Shown here: positions 28,129-38,800 of the stretch, one piece after another | Layout of the letters: every line of letters begins with the position of its first letter | Numbering within the stretch: the first letter of the stretch is position 1 | DNA from: Neisseriaceae bacterium | GTDB lineage: Bacteria > Pseudomonadota > Gammaproteobacteria > Burkholderiales > Neisseriaceae | Direction of reading: 5' to 3' | Assembly: GCA_017991555.1 (NCBI GenBank) | Contig: JAGOQM010000007.1 | Location: 62,001 to 126,000, forward strand | Length of the DNA: 64,000 bases | The notes under the pieces: model-generated | What the model was told of the DNA's origin: nothing | What the model saw: only the letters and a program-made list of their open reading frames with translations | Database searches by the model: none | Translations under genes and position numbers: made by a program

Positions 28129-30216
28129 ATGCGATCAATGATGAATAAACGATTTTTTATGTTGCTGCTGACCATTATGGGCACCAGCATGACCACCACC
28201 GCCGTCGCGCGCACGCCGATCAGTGATGACTGGTTGAAAAATAAAGGCGAGACGTTAAGCGCCCCCGTTGCCGATTACTTAGCCCAAGAGAACCAGCTGA
28301 CCCAGGCTTATTTTCAGCAGCATGAGGGGATGTATCAAACCATTTTAGGCGAAATGCAGGCCCAGGTTAGCCCACCTCAGGCGCAAGATTGTGACGTGTT
28401 TGACAGCGGAGCCTACCAGCTACAAAGCTGTCCAGTAGGGGGGCCACGCAGTGCGCAGAAGGCTTATAAAATCAAGCCGCTGAACGCTAAAAAAGCCTCA
28501 TGGCAGCCGGTGTATGCGCCAGAGGTGACGAAAGGGACGTATTACGCCGCGGGCCAGGCGCGCTTGAATGCGCAAGGCGCGGTGTTGGCCATCGGTGAAG
28601 ATCGAGTGGGCACGCGCGCTTACACCCTGAGTTTTTACGACGTTAAAACCCAAAAGCCCTTGGCTGATCAAATCCCCAACACCAACGGTCAAGCCTATTT
28701 TTCTCGTGACGGTGACTGGGTGTATTACGTGAAGAACGAAGCCGAAACCCTTCGGCCCTATCAGGTTTACCGCCATCGTTTGGGCACGCCCAGCAGCGAC
28801 GACGCCTTGGTGTATGAAGCCATGAACGATCACCATAACATTGGGCTATACCTCACCACCTCAGACGCCTATCTGGTGATTAATGATTCCGGTGCGACCG
28901 CCTCACAAAGCTTGCTGATCGATCGAGCGCTGCCCAGTGAGCAGGCTTCGGCGCAGCTGTTTCAACCACGGCAGGATGGGGTGGAATATTATTTGGCCCA
29001 TTTGGGTGCTGACTTTTACATTCACAGCAACCGCGACGGTCAGTTTGCCCTGTATGCGACTCAAAGCGTGAAGGGGCCTTGGCGCAACCTCAGTGTCGGC
29101 TTGGGCGAGGTTGAAGACTATGTGGTGCTTAAAAATTGGTGGGTGGTGTTGACGCGCGATCAAGGGCGGCCGATTTTGACCAAGATTCATCGTCACAGCG
29201 GCAAGGCGACTCGCCTGGCCTTTAACGACCCTAACTATTTGATTGAGTTAAAAACCAGCCATACTCAAAAGAACAATGAGCTGCGCTATCAGTACACCTC
29301 GTTAACCACGCCTAGCCGCATCGCGGCGTTAAATTTAGACAATGGCGAAACCAAGGTTATTTCGGATAAGGGGGTAAAAGGGTATGTCGCGGCAGATTAC
29401 GTCAGCGATTATTTATGGCTAGACAGTGCTGATGGCGTTAAGGTGCCGGTGACGTTGGTGTATAAAAAAAGCCTGTTTCAAGCGGGTAAGAATCCGTTGA
29501 TTGTGTATGCTTATGGCGCCTATGGCAGCAATATGGCGCCACGTTTTAGCGCCAACCGTTTAAGCTTTCTAGACCGTGGCTTTGTGTACGCAATCGTGCA
29601 CGTGCGCGGCGGCGGCGAGTTGGGTAAGGGCTGGCATGAAGGGGGTAAGGGCTTGCATAAAAAACAAAGCTTTACCGATTTCGTTCAGGCGACCATTGGC
29701 CTACAGGCGGCTGGTTTGGGCGACCCTAAACGCACCTATGCGATGGGGGAAAGTGCTGGGGGCTTGGTGATGGGGGTGATCGCCAATGAAGCGCCAGAGC
29801 GCTATCGGGCCATCGTGGCGCAGCGCCCCTTTGTGGACGTCTTGAATACGCTGTTGGACGACACCTTGCCGCTGACCAAGCAAGAATATTCAGAATGGGG
29901 GAACCCTAATCAGCCAGAGTATGGCGCTTATATTCGCAGCTATGCGCCGTATGAGCAGGTAAAGAAACAGGCCTACCCAGCTCTGTTGGTGACTTCGGGG
30001 CGCTTTGACACGCAGGTACCGTATTGGGAGCAAGCGAAGTGGGTGGCCAAGCTGAAGCGCCATCAGCAGGGGCGTGCGCCCATTTTGTTGCACACCGACA
30101 TGAACAGCGGCCACGCTTATGGTCAAAATCGTTTAACCGAATTGGCGATGGCTTATGGGTTTATCGTGTCTGAAGACCAGGCCTACCTTGATTCAACGGT
30201 GGCATCGCGACCTTAA
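28129..30216 (+). CDS. Secreted prolyl oligopeptidase, S9A family (oligopeptidase-B-like)
   Basis: A 695-residue serine peptidase: N-terminal signal-like segment (about 5-27, ending AVAR), a seven-bladed propeller (about 90-415) and a C-terminal alpha/beta-hydrolase domain. The catalytic triad is visible as GESAGG (Ser), GRFDTQV (Asp) and MNSGHAYG (His). The usual GGSAGG nucleophile box is here GESAGG. It cleaves short peptides, probably in the periplasm given the signal sequence. The first ATG is used here; internal ATGs at codons 4 and 5 are equally possible because no clear ribosome-binding site is seen. Confidence 0.87.
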   Translation: MRSMMNKRFFMLLLTIMGTSMTTTAVARTPISDDWLKNKGETLSAPVADYLAQENQLTQAYFQQHEGMYQTILGEMQAQVSPPQAQDCDVFDSGAYQLQSCPVGGPRSAQKAYKIKPLNAKKASWQPVYAPEVTKGTYYAAGQARLNAQGAVLAIGEDRVGTRAYTLSFYDVKTQKPLADQIPNTNGQAYFSRDGDWVYYVKNEAETLRPYQVYRHRLGTPSSDDALVYEAMNDHHNIGLYLTTSDAYLVINDSGATASQSLLIDRALPSEQASAQLFQPRQDGVEYYLAHLGADFYIHSNRDGQFALYATQSVKGPWRNLSVGLGEVEDYVVLKNWWVVLTRDQGRPILTKIHRHSGKATRLAFNDPNYLIELKTSHTQKNNELRYQYTSLTTPSRIAALNLDNGETKVISDKGVKGYVAADYVSDYLWLDSADGVKVPVTLVYKKSLFQAGKNPLIVYAYGAYGSNMAPRFSANRLSFLDRGFVYAIVHVRGGGELGKGWHEGGKGLHKKQSFTDFVQATIGLQAAGLGDPKRTYAMGESAGGLVMGVIANEAPERYRAIVAQRPFVDVLNTLLDDTLPLTKQEYSEWGNPNQPEYGAYIRSYAPYEQVKKQAYPALLVTSGRFDTQVPYWEQAKWVAKLKRHQQGRAPILLHTDMNSGHAYGQNRLTELAMAYGFIVSEDQAYLDSTVASRP

Positions 30217-30247
30217 GCAGCTTCAATAAGCGTGATTGAATGATGAA

Positions 30248-30274
30248 AAAACGGCCTTTAGGGTCGTTTTTTTT
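30248..30274 (+). terminator. Rho-independent terminator of the oligopeptidase gene
   Basis: AAAACGGCC/GGTCGTTTT stem with one G-T pair and a 5-base loop, then a T-rich run. Confidence 0.82.
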
Positions 30275-30322
30275 GTTTTTAGCGTGTACTTCAGCCCGAT
30301 TGTTTTAAATAAATTGGGTTTG

Positions 30323-30368
30323 TTGATTGTATATTTTGTTTGATTTTTTAATCATGATAGTCATTAGC
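30323..30368 (+). promoter_or_regulatory. Promoter overlapped by a Fur box upstream of a gene-less segment
   Basis: TTGATT (-35, 4 of 6) is followed after 18 bases by TTTAAT (-10, 5 of 6; 30347-30352). A 19-base Fur-like box at 30350-30368 matches 15 consensus positions and overlaps the -10. This is the layout of an iron-repressed promoter reading to the right. Confidence 0.45.
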
Positions 30369-30677
30369 AATCGAAATTAAGGATTTTTATGCCCTTTTAA
30401 GGGCCGTTATGAGTTAATCGGATGGGCGGACGAATGGGCCGGAATAGGCCTTAAAGCAGCGGCCTGCTTAAGGTTTGCTGGTGGCGCTGTGGGCGCGGCT
30501 TTGGGGCGACGCCCTAAAAAGCCGCTAGGCTAGGCAGCATAGGGGCCGTTGCGCGATCGCTGCGGTTCTGGGCGCGGGCAGAATGAGTGCGTGAGCCGGC
30601 TCAGAACCACCTTGGATTGGGCACTTAATTATCGGACTTCAAAAAGCCTAAATAGCGCATTGATAGGGTTATTTTTT
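30359..30677 (+). ncRNA. Candidate iron-regulated structured RNA
   Basis: Downstream of the Fur-overlapped promoter, about 270 bases are distinctly GC-rich between AT-rich flanks and contain no plausible coding frame. Three hairpins are visible: CCTTAAAGCAG/CTGCTTAAGG (30449-30473), GCGGCTTT/AAAGCCGC with an inner GGGC/GCCC stem (30495-30525), and GGTTCTGGGC/GCTCAGAACC (30564-30608). A weak stem and a T7 run (30648-30677) could end the transcript. It may instead be the long leader of tmm or a decayed gene; no known RNA family is recognised. Confidence 0.3.
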
Positions 30678-30809
30678 TGTCATATTTTGTAATCGTATAG
30701 GTAATTGAAAAGTATGGGGATTAACATGTATGGCGTGGTTTGGCAACATTGTTAATAAATTTTTTTTTCGGTAAGGTAAAGAGCGCTTTAGTGTTAAAAG
30801 GAGATCAAT

Positions 30810-32180
30810 TTGAAAAAAAGAGTCGCTATTTTAGGTGCCGGCCCCAGCGGTTTGGCACAATTAAGGGCATTTGCCTCGATGCGAGACCAAGGACATGACA
30901 TCCCTGACATTGTTTGTTTTGAAAAACAGGCCGATTGGGGTGGGTTATGGCGCTATAACTGGGAAACCGGTCTAGACCGTCATGGCGAACCCGTCCATGG
31001 CAGCATGTATCGCTATCTGTGGTCGAATGGCCCTAAAGAAGGCTTAGAGTTTGCTGACTATTCGTTTGACGATCATTTCCAACAGCCGATGCCGTCTTAT
31101 TTGCCTCGGGCCGTACTGAAAGATTACATTGTTGGACGGGTCGAAAAAAATAACATTCGCCAATACATTCGCTTTAACACCGCCGTGCGCTGGGTCGACT
31201 ACTCGGCCGAAACCGAGACCTTTACGGTGACGGTGATGGACCACACGAAGGATGAGCTGGTCACCGAAACGTTTGACTATGTGGTCGTGGCAACGGGCCA
31301 CTTCTCAACCCCATACTATCCTGAAGTGGCAGGCTTGGGCCGTTTCCCTGGCCGCGTGATGCATGCACATGACTTTAGAGACGCGCAGGAATTTAAGGGC
31401 AAACGTCTGTTGCTGGTGGGCAGTAGCTACTCAGCAGAAGACATTGGTTCACAATGCTACAAGTATGGCGCCCAATCAATCGTGTACAGCTATCGCAGCA
31501 AGCCTTTGGGCTTTGATTGGCCTAAAGGGTTTGAAGAACGGCCACAATTGTCGCGGATGAATGGCAAAACCGCTCACTTTATTGATGGCAGCAGCACCGA
31601 AGTAGACGCCATCGTGTTTTGTACGGGCTATCAATTTTCGTTCCCATTCTTACCTGACCACTTACGCTTACAGACAGAAAACTGCCTCTATCCTAAAAAA
31701 CTGTACAAGGGCATTTTCTTACAAAGTCAGCCTAAGTTGATGTATTTGGGCATGCAAGACCAATACTTTACCTTTAATATGTTTGATACCCAAGCCTGGT
31801 TTGCTCGCGATGTGATGTGTGGTCGCTTGCCGTTGCCTGATGCAGCAGCGCGCGAGGCGGATGAGCAGGCTTGGGTCGCTAAATATGAAGCCACCGCCAC
31901 CGATGATGAACACATCGACTTTCAAGCGGCCTACATTAAGGATTTATGGCAACAAACCGATTACCCCGAGTTTCATGTTGAAGCCCAAGGCGAGCTGTTC
32001 AAGCAATGGCTACGCCATAAGCAAGAAGACATCATGGGGTTCCGCAACCGTTGCTATCGTTCGACCGTGACCGGCACCATGGCCTATGCCTTGCCTAAGC
32101 CTTGGTTGGAAATCATGGATGACTCGTTGACGTCCTTTATGGCCCATGACTTTGTGCCGCCGGCCAAAAAATCAGCCTAG
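30810..32180 (+). CDS. tmm: Flavin-containing monooxygenase, trimethylamine-monooxygenase-like
   Basis: A 456-residue class B flavin monooxygenase with the FAD motif GAGPSGLAQ (about 9-17), the FMO fingerprint region around GHFSTPYYPEV (about 160), the NADPH motif GSSYSAEDIGSQC (about 200-212) and CTGYQFSFPFL. Segments such as MYRYLWSNGPKEGLEFADYS, VMHAHDFRDA and YLGMQDQYFTFNMFDTQAW match the bacterial Tmm type, which oxidises trimethylamine to its N-oxide. The start codon is TTG, with AAAAGGAG six bases upstream. No partner genes of methylamine metabolism are nearby, so the substrate needs testing. Confidence 0.83.
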   Translation: MKKRVAILGAGPSGLAQLRAFASMRDQGHDIPDIVCFEKQADWGGLWRYNWETGLDRHGEPVHGSMYRYLWSNGPKEGLEFADYSFDDHFQQPMPSYLPRAVLKDYIVGRVEKNNIRQYIRFNTAVRWVDYSAETETFTVTVMDHTKDELVTETFDYVVVATGHFSTPYYPEVAGLGRFPGRVMHAHDFRDAQEFKGKRLLLVGSSYSAEDIGSQCYKYGAQSIVYSYRSKPLGFDWPKGFEERPQLSRMNGKTAHFIDGSSTEVDAIVFCTGYQFSFPFLPDHLRLQTENCLYPKKLYKGIFLQSQPKLMYLGMQDQYFTFNMFDTQAWFARDVMCGRLPLPDAAAREADEQAWVAKYEATATDDEHIDFQAAYIKDLWQQTDYPEFHVEAQGELFKQWLRHKQEDIMGFRNRCYRSTVTGTMAYALPKPWLEIMDDSLTSFMAHDFVPPAKKSA

Positions 32181-32206
32181 ACGTTAGTCTGATTTAATCA
32201 TTAACC

Positions 32207-32238
32207 CCCCATTAAGCTTTGCTTAATGGGGTTTTTTT
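32207..32238 (+). terminator. Rho-independent terminator of tmm
   Basis: Perfect 11-bp stem CCCCATTAAGC/GCTTAATGGGG, TTT loop, then a T7 run. Confidence 0.93.
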
Positions 32239-32278
32239 ATGGCCGTTTCGGCAACGGTGAGGGGGGTACGTAAAGAGG

Positions 32279-35200
32279 CTAATGAAAGCAGGCTTCTAGC
32301 TGATCTAATAGATCCTCGTCTAAATCCCAAGACCAAATGCCGTTTTGGCTGTCGGGCAGCAGGCCGCGTAGGAATAAATAACGAATGTGGATCGTTGGCA
32401 GTGGCTGCTGGCGGCTACGGAAATAGCGGCGAGTGGCCACCGCATACAGCATGGCCTGTAAGTAATAATGGTGTTCGGCCATGGCCCCAACCAAAGCCTC
32501 CGGCGTGTAGTCGTCGCTGTGATAGCCTAAGTGATTCGACTTATAGTCGATGACGTACACCGCCCCCAGTTGGTCTTGGCAGATGAGGTCAATAAAGCCA
32601 TTGATGTAGCCGTTGACTTCTTTAAAAGTTAGCGCGTCGATGGCCTGATGCATGGCCGTGGGGAGGCCAAACTGGCTTTGGCGCAGAGTGTGCTTGAGCT
32701 GGCTGAGGTTAAAGCCCGTGGCCGAGAATAAAAAGCTCAGTTCATCCAGCCGCTTGGCTGGATCGACTTGGCACAGCTGGCTGTGCTGCTGCACGTTCAG
32801 TTGAGCGTGACTGGTGGCGTCTAACATTGGCATTAATGGCTCATACCATTCTGAGGCAAAGCCGCTTTGCGCCAGAATGTCGCGCAGGGTGTCGATATTG
32901 GGTTGCTCGGCAGCGGCCAAGCGAAAGTCATAATGTTCTAGCAGGCTGTGCAAGCACACGCCAGCGTGGGCGCCTTTGGGAAAGGTAAACGAGGTGGGCG
33001 TGTCTAAGTCGATGTCTGCGGTGGCGGCCACGGCCAGGGTGCTGTGTTCGGCAGGGTCTAGCTGAGGCATGACTTCATCTTGGTTAGCGGCCACTTGAGT
33101 GTGGCGGCTGAGGCTGGAAAAGCTGGTGTGTAACACAAAGGGCCGCGCGCTGGCCGCGTAGTGACGGGCGGTGTAGTGTTGGCCGTCGGTGCCCTGAGGC
33201 ACAAGGGTGGCCTCTGCCCGTGGCGTGGGCATGAGCTTAAAGTAATGGCCTTCTGTGTCGAAGTTTAAGGGCTGCTGCGACAGTAAGTATTGGAGGGCGC
33301 TGTGTTCGGCGGTTTCCTGGTTGCCTAGGTTGATCACCAGCAGCTCTTTGGCACGGGTGAGGGCCACATACAGCAGGCGTAGCTGTTCGGCCTGCTGCTC
33401 CATGAGTACCTGTTCGCGGTCAGCGTCGCTGACCTGTTCTTCGGTGAGCAGCAAGGTGCCTTTTTGCGCATGGTGCAGGCTGTAAAACGCCTGCTGCTGG
33501 CGGCTGGGCGATTTTGCATCCCACAGGTAGGGGCAGTACACCAAAGGGTATTGTAGGCCCTTGGACGCATGGATGGTGATGATCTTGACCAGGTGTTCAT
33601 CGCTCTCTAGGCGCAGCTGCGCGGCCTCAGAGCGGGCTTTGCCTTCGTGGGCGGCGATGATTTGCTGCTGTAGCCATTCATGTAGGCCATGCACGCTAAA
33701 GTGCTTGGGCGCTTCTTCAGACAAAAGCTCCATCAGCTGGGTGAGGTTGGTCAGGCTGCGATCTTGCTTTTGGCTGAGCAAGCGCGCCGGTATTTGGTGG
33801 CGCGACACAAAGTGTTGATAGGCATAAAACACGCCTTTACGTTGCCATAGCTCGTGGGCGGCCTGTGCTTCTTCGATCAGCATCAGGGCTCGGGCTTCGT
33901 CCTGATTCAGGGCGTGAATGGCCTCGGCGGTGTAGCCAAAAAATAGGTTGGCCAGCACCAGTCGCATGGCGGTGTTTTTGGTGGGGTTAAGCCACCAGGC
34001 CAGCAGTTCGTAGATGGCCTTGGCTTCGTGGCTGGCAAACACCGATTCTTGGCTCAGCGACACCGAATCAACGTCTCTGGCGCGAAGCGCTTGGGCAATT
34101 TGCTTGCCTTGGTTGTGGGTGCTCACCAAAACGGCAATGTCACCGGCCTGTAGCGGCGTGGCGCCCAGTCGATAGTGGCCGATTGCGGCCGCTGCCAGCT
34201 TATCGGCAATGTCTTGCGCGCAAAAGTCGGCCGAACGGGCGCGGGCCACGTCTTTGGTCAGGTTGGGTTTTTCATCCGAGGCGAGGTTTAAGGCATAGGT
34301 TTGAATGGGCGTGTCGTAGGGGGACACGACCGGTTCGGCGCGATCGGCCTTCACTTCATTATAGGTAATGTACGGCAGCAAGAAAGGCTGGGGGTGGCGG
34401 GTAAACAGTTGGCCAATGCCGTCCACCAAAGCCGCATGGCTGCGAAAGTTGGTGGCCAAGGTGTAGCGATGGTCGGCCGACTTGGCCGCGTCCAAATAGG
34501 CAAAAATATCGGCGCCGCGGAATTTGTAAATGGCTTGCTTCGGGTCACCCACCAAGAACAGTGGCCGCTGGTTGGCCACAAAGGCCTGCTGGAAAATATC
34601 GTATTGAATGGGGTCGGTGTCTTGAAACTCATCAATCAGGGCCACCTGCCATTCTTTGGCCATGCTGGCGGCCAAGGCTTCGCCTTGGTTAGGGTGGTTG
34701 ATGGCCTGACCCAGATCGAGCAAAAGGTCGTCAAAACGGCGCTGCTGATGGGTGCGGTTGTAAGCCTGCATGCCCTCGTTCAGAAACGTCAAAAAAGCCA
34801 GTTTGAGGCGGGTCAGTTCAGCAGCGATGGCGCTTTGGTACTGATCTAAGGCCTGCAGCAGTGGGCGCAAAGGGGCAAAGGCGGTCAGGTTTTGAAGCTG
34901 ATCGGCCATGCCTTTTTTGGCACCGGCCAATAGGGTTTCTTCGTCCAGCTTGAGTAGCTGTGCCTGTTGCTCAAGGAGCAGTGTGACCTGATTGTCCTGT
35001 TTCGCGCGCAGTAGCCGTTGGAACACCGCTTCGAAAGTGGTTTTGCGGTATTTGTTGCCGTTAAGGCAGGCGTGAATGGCCCAAAATTGATCGGCCATGG
35101 CGTTGATGTCGGCCTCGCTGAGCGCCAGCCATTTTGCCTGTAAGGTGTCAATCGCCTCGGTGAGGGTGCTGTCGGGCGTTTCTGTCACCAAGTAGGGCTT

Positions 35201-35803
35201 GCTTAGGTGTGGTTTGACCGCCATTAATAACGCCTGCGGGTCGAGGCTGTGCTGATACACCAAGCGAGCCCAAAGGGCATCGTGGCTAACGTGGCCACGC
35301 CAAAAGTCTTCCGCTAGGCGGAGCAAGATGTCGTCTTGCTCTTGTACTAGGTTGACTTGAAAGGGACTGGCGCAGACAAAGGCGCTGTCTTTTAACACCC
35401 GCTGGCAAAAGCCGTGAATGGTGTAAATGGCGGCGTTGTCGAACTGGCTGATGGCGGCCTTGAGGCGTAAAATTTGCTGCGCCACGGGTTCTTCGAGCTG
35501 GCCTAAGAGGGTCACTAAAAAGTCATCCACCTGCTCGTCGCTGAGCCGCGCTTCTAAGTAATACAGCGCTTCATTGAGGCGGGCGCGCAGCCGGCTTTTG
35601 AGCTCGGCCGTGGCCGCTCGGGTGTAGGTCACGACCAAAATGCTGGCCACCGGCAGGCGTTGCTGTAGCACCAGGCGTAAATAAAGGGCCGCAATGCTCC
35701 AGGTTTTGCCGGTGCCGGCGCTGGCTTCAACCAGATTAACCCCTTCTATCGGCACCGTAAGGGGGTCGAAGGGTTGGTAGGGTGCGGGCGTGTTGAAGCT
35801 CAT
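32279..35803 (-). CDS. recB: Exodeoxyribonuclease V beta subunit RecB
   Basis: A 1174-residue UvrD-type helicase and nuclease of the RecBCD double-strand-break repair complex. Motif order: Walker A SAGTGKTWSIA (about 29-39), DEFQDTDPIQYDIF (motif II), an ASKGLQYPLVYCP segment, and the C-terminal nuclease motif VYVIDYKSNHLG (about 1090). It shares one base with the recC stop (TGATG), so the two are co-transcribed and probably translationally coupled. recD is not next to them. The gene is followed by the convergent tmm. Confidence 0.95.
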   Translation of the reverse strand: MSFNTPAPYQPFDPLTVPIEGVNLVEASAGTGKTWSIAALYLRLVLQQRLPVASILVVTYTRAATAELKSRLRARLNEALYYLEARLSDEQVDDFLVTLLGQLEEPVAQQILRLKAAISQFDNAAIYTIHGFCQRVLKDSAFVCASPFQVNLVQEQDDILLRLAEDFWRGHVSHDALWARLVYQHSLDPQALLMAVKPHLSKPYLVTETPDSTLTEAIDTLQAKWLALSEADINAMADQFWAIHACLNGNKYRKTTFEAVFQRLLRAKQDNQVTLLLEQQAQLLKLDEETLLAGAKKGMADQLQNLTAFAPLRPLLQALDQYQSAIAAELTRLKLAFLTFLNEGMQAYNRTHQQRRFDDLLLDLGQAINHPNQGEALAASMAKEWQVALIDEFQDTDPIQYDIFQQAFVANQRPLFLVGDPKQAIYKFRGADIFAYLDAAKSADHRYTLATNFRSHAALVDGIGQLFTRHPQPFLLPYITYNEVKADRAEPVVSPYDTPIQTYALNLASDEKPNLTKDVARARSADFCAQDIADKLAAAAIGHYRLGATPLQAGDIAVLVSTHNQGKQIAQALRARDVDSVSLSQESVFASHEAKAIYELLAWWLNPTKNTAMRLVLANLFFGYTAEAIHALNQDEARALMLIEEAQAAHELWQRKGVFYAYQHFVSRHQIPARLLSQKQDRSLTNLTQLMELLSEEAPKHFSVHGLHEWLQQQIIAAHEGKARSEAAQLRLESDEHLVKIITIHASKGLQYPLVYCPYLWDAKSPSRQQQAFYSLHHAQKGTLLLTEEQVSDADREQVLMEQQAEQLRLLYVALTRAKELLVINLGNQETAEHSALQYLLSQQPLNFDTEGHYFKLMPTPRAEATLVPQGTDGQHYTARHYAASARPFVLHTSFSSLSRHTQVAANQDEVMPQLDPAEHSTLAVAATADIDLDTPTSFTFPKGAHAGVCLHSLLEHYDFRLAAAEQPNIDTLRDILAQSGFASEWYEPLMPMLDATSHAQLNVQQHSQLCQVDPAKRLDELSFLFSATGFNLSQLKHTLRQSQFGLPTAMHQAIDALTFKEVNGYINGFIDLICQDQLGAVYVIDYKSNHLGYHSDDYTPEALVGAMAEHHYYLQAMLYAVATRRYFRSRQQPLPTIHIRYLFLRGLLPDSQNGIWSWDLDEDLLDQLEACFH

Positions 35804-38800
35804 CAGTGTTGTCCTAACGTCAATACGGGCACCAGTAAGTCAGTGACTAGGCGCATAAATTCAGGGTGCTCAATGGGGTCTACGCCCGCAAACACCATGC
35901 CGATTTCTTGGTCTTGCTGCTGACCGGGGCTGTGGTGGTTGCCGATGAAGCGTAGGTAGGCGGTTTTGAGCGCCTGCTCTTGTGCTTGGGTTTCACTGTC
36001 GGTTTTTTGCAGTGCTTCCCAATAGGCTTCGGCCGTGGCCAAGGTGGTTCTGGCAAAAAACGGCAGTGGCCGGGTGAGGCCGGTTTGGTAATAGGCCAGC
36101 CATTGTTCTAAAAGGTTCAGCGCCTGTATTTGGGGGAAGGCCGCATAGGTTTGGGTCACGCTGTGGCCTTCTTTGTCCATGTAAAAAACGTGGGTTTCAT
36201 AGCTGTCTGGCCCTTCTGGGCGCGCCGCATTAAACAAAACGTGCTGTAATAGCTGGTTGACCCGCATCGGCGCGTGCATGCTTTGTGCGGCTAAAAATAC
36301 CTGGCCCGATTGATGCAGTTCACCCAGATAGCCGCTGATGAGGGTGTCTCTGACGCGAATCTGAATGGGCGTGTGCGGCAGCTTAGGGCTGAGGACCGCG
36401 TCGGGTAGGGTGAGCTTTTTGATGCTGGTTTGGGCGGCATCGTTGATTAAAGCGCCTAGCTCACCCACGGGCAGCGCGTCGATGGCCTGAAGGTAGGTGC
36501 TGGTGTCGGCGTAATCATGGTGGGCCAGCTTGGCTTGTAAAAAGGCTTGATGGATGCGCGCCTGCTGGCCAGCATCTAGGGCAAAGGGCTCGTGAGGCGT
36601 TTGCTCTTTGGCCCAGTAGGTTGGGTGTAGGCCCAAGGTTTGATTGAGCCAGGCCCGCACTGGGTTGCGCCAGAAGCTGAGCAGGTCGGCCAGCGCCAGT
36701 TGCGGCGCGGCCGTGGTTGGGAGGTCAAGGTCGCTTAAAAAGGGTTTCGGCTCGCTACTGGGTTGGTTTAGTGCTTGAGCCAAGCCTTCATCGTAGCTGA
36801 ACAGGCGTGGGTTACTGGCGTTAAAGTAACTTTTTGAAAAAGGCTGTAGCGGATGGGCAATGACCCACGTGTCGTGCAGGATTTGCGGCAGCTGCCCGGT
36901 CATATTGGCGACGGTGTCGATGAGTTCGCTCACCAAGGTTGAAGGGGGCAGTGGGTCGTTGTTTTTAATGCTGCGGCCGACGTAGGATAAATACAAAACC
37001 TGTCTGGCGCTCATGAGCGCCTCTAAAAACAGGTATTGGTCATCGTTGCGGCGCGAACGGTCGCCTTTTTTGGGGTGAGCGGCAATCAGGTCGAAGCTGT
37101 CGGCCTTTTCGTCACGAGGAAACTCACCGTCGTTGAGGCCAATCAGGCACAGCACTTTAAACGGCAGGCTACGCATGGGCACCATACTACAAAAGGTAAT
37201 GCCGCCGCGCAAAAAGCTGGCGTCATTTTTACTGTCTAGATAGCGCAAAATGTGTGCTTTGACAATGGGGAAGCCCACCGTCAGCTCGTGGCTTTGGGCT
37301 AGGTGCACGCTTTCAATCAAGGCCTGTAGGCTTTGTTGGAGGTGGCCGTCGGCGGTTTGGTCATCGTCGTTGAATAAGAATAAGGCTTGAATGCTGTCCT
37401 GAATGCGCTGCCACCAGTCGTCCATGCTGGCTGGCTGCTGCCAGGCTTGGTGAATGGCGCCCAGCGTGCGCAGCAGCGTACTGAACTGGGCCAAGACCGT
37501 CATGTGCTGATGGCTAAGGCCGCTGGGGGCTTTGTTGGCCCACAGCAGCGGTTCGCCGTTGCTGTGGCGATGTGGCAGCATAAAGCCCAAAATCAGCCGC
37601 TCCAAGCCTTGCGCCCACGTAAAAGCATCGTCTTGGCCACCGTATTGGCGGCGCATGGATTCATCTAAACCCCAGTGGATGTTCATTTGGGTAATGTGTT
37701 GGCGAATGATGTCGATGTCCCGCTCGCCCAGCTCAAAGCGTCGGCGCAGCGGTTCGGCATCAAGCAAGGCCAGTACCTGATCTAACTCGAAACGGCCATC
37801 TAAAAGGTCTAAGAGCGCCGCAAAGGCGAATAAAAAGGGATGGCTGCTGAGGATTTTGGTGTCGGTTAGGGTGAAGGGCAGGTAGGGTTGCCCATCGTGC
37901 TGACCAAATAGGGCCTCAATAAACGGCGCATAGGCATCAATGTTGGGCGTCAGTACCGCAATGTCTTGATAGCTGAGGCTTGGGTCTTCAGCCAGCAATG
38001 CCAGCAGCTGATTTTTGAGGATTTGCAACTCACGCAGCGGGCTGTGGGCGCTGTGAATTTGAATCGATCCATCGTGTAATCGTGCGTTGTGGCTGGCATC
38101 AGGCAGGCGTAAGTGCAAGAGGTCGCTTTGCAGCTGTTGTAGCAGGCTGCCGTGAGCCTCCTCTTCAAATACGTCGATGTCGTGGCCTACGGCCATGTCC
38201 ACGGCGAGGGCATCAAAGAAATCGCGCCCCTGTTTGCCCAGAGAGGCCAACAGCGGGTGGCCGGTTTCAGACAGGGTTTGCTGTTCTGGTGCCAGTTGTA
38301 AAATCATGGCGGGCTCAATCACGTGGCCCCAGTGTTCTTCACTCGGGTTGAGCGCGAACAAATGAACGTCGATGTATTGGGCCAGCTGGTTGAATAACTC
38401 AATGTACATCGGCGCCAAAGTGGCGATGCCAAAAATATTGATGCGTTCCGGCAGCCGGCCTTCGGCCTTGGCCTGCGGTAGGGCCGCCAATAGTTGATCC
38501 CACATGCGCACCCGATGCGGTGCCGGATGCTCGCTTAGGTATTGCCACAGCTTGGCCTGCCACGGTTCGTGTTCGCCCAGGTCGTTGAGTTGGCCGGCTT
38601 CCCATGCTTGAATCCACTGCGGTCGATACACTAGGTATTGGTCAAAAATATCCGCCAGCTTGTTGGCCAGCTCAAATGCGGCCTCTTCACCCAAGGCTAA
38701 ATAGTGGCGTAAGGGCTCAAAAACCGGCGCCACGCTGGTGGCATCAGGGTGTAGGTGGGTTTGAAAGTAGCCAAACAGTCGCCAGGCCATGGCTTCGGTG

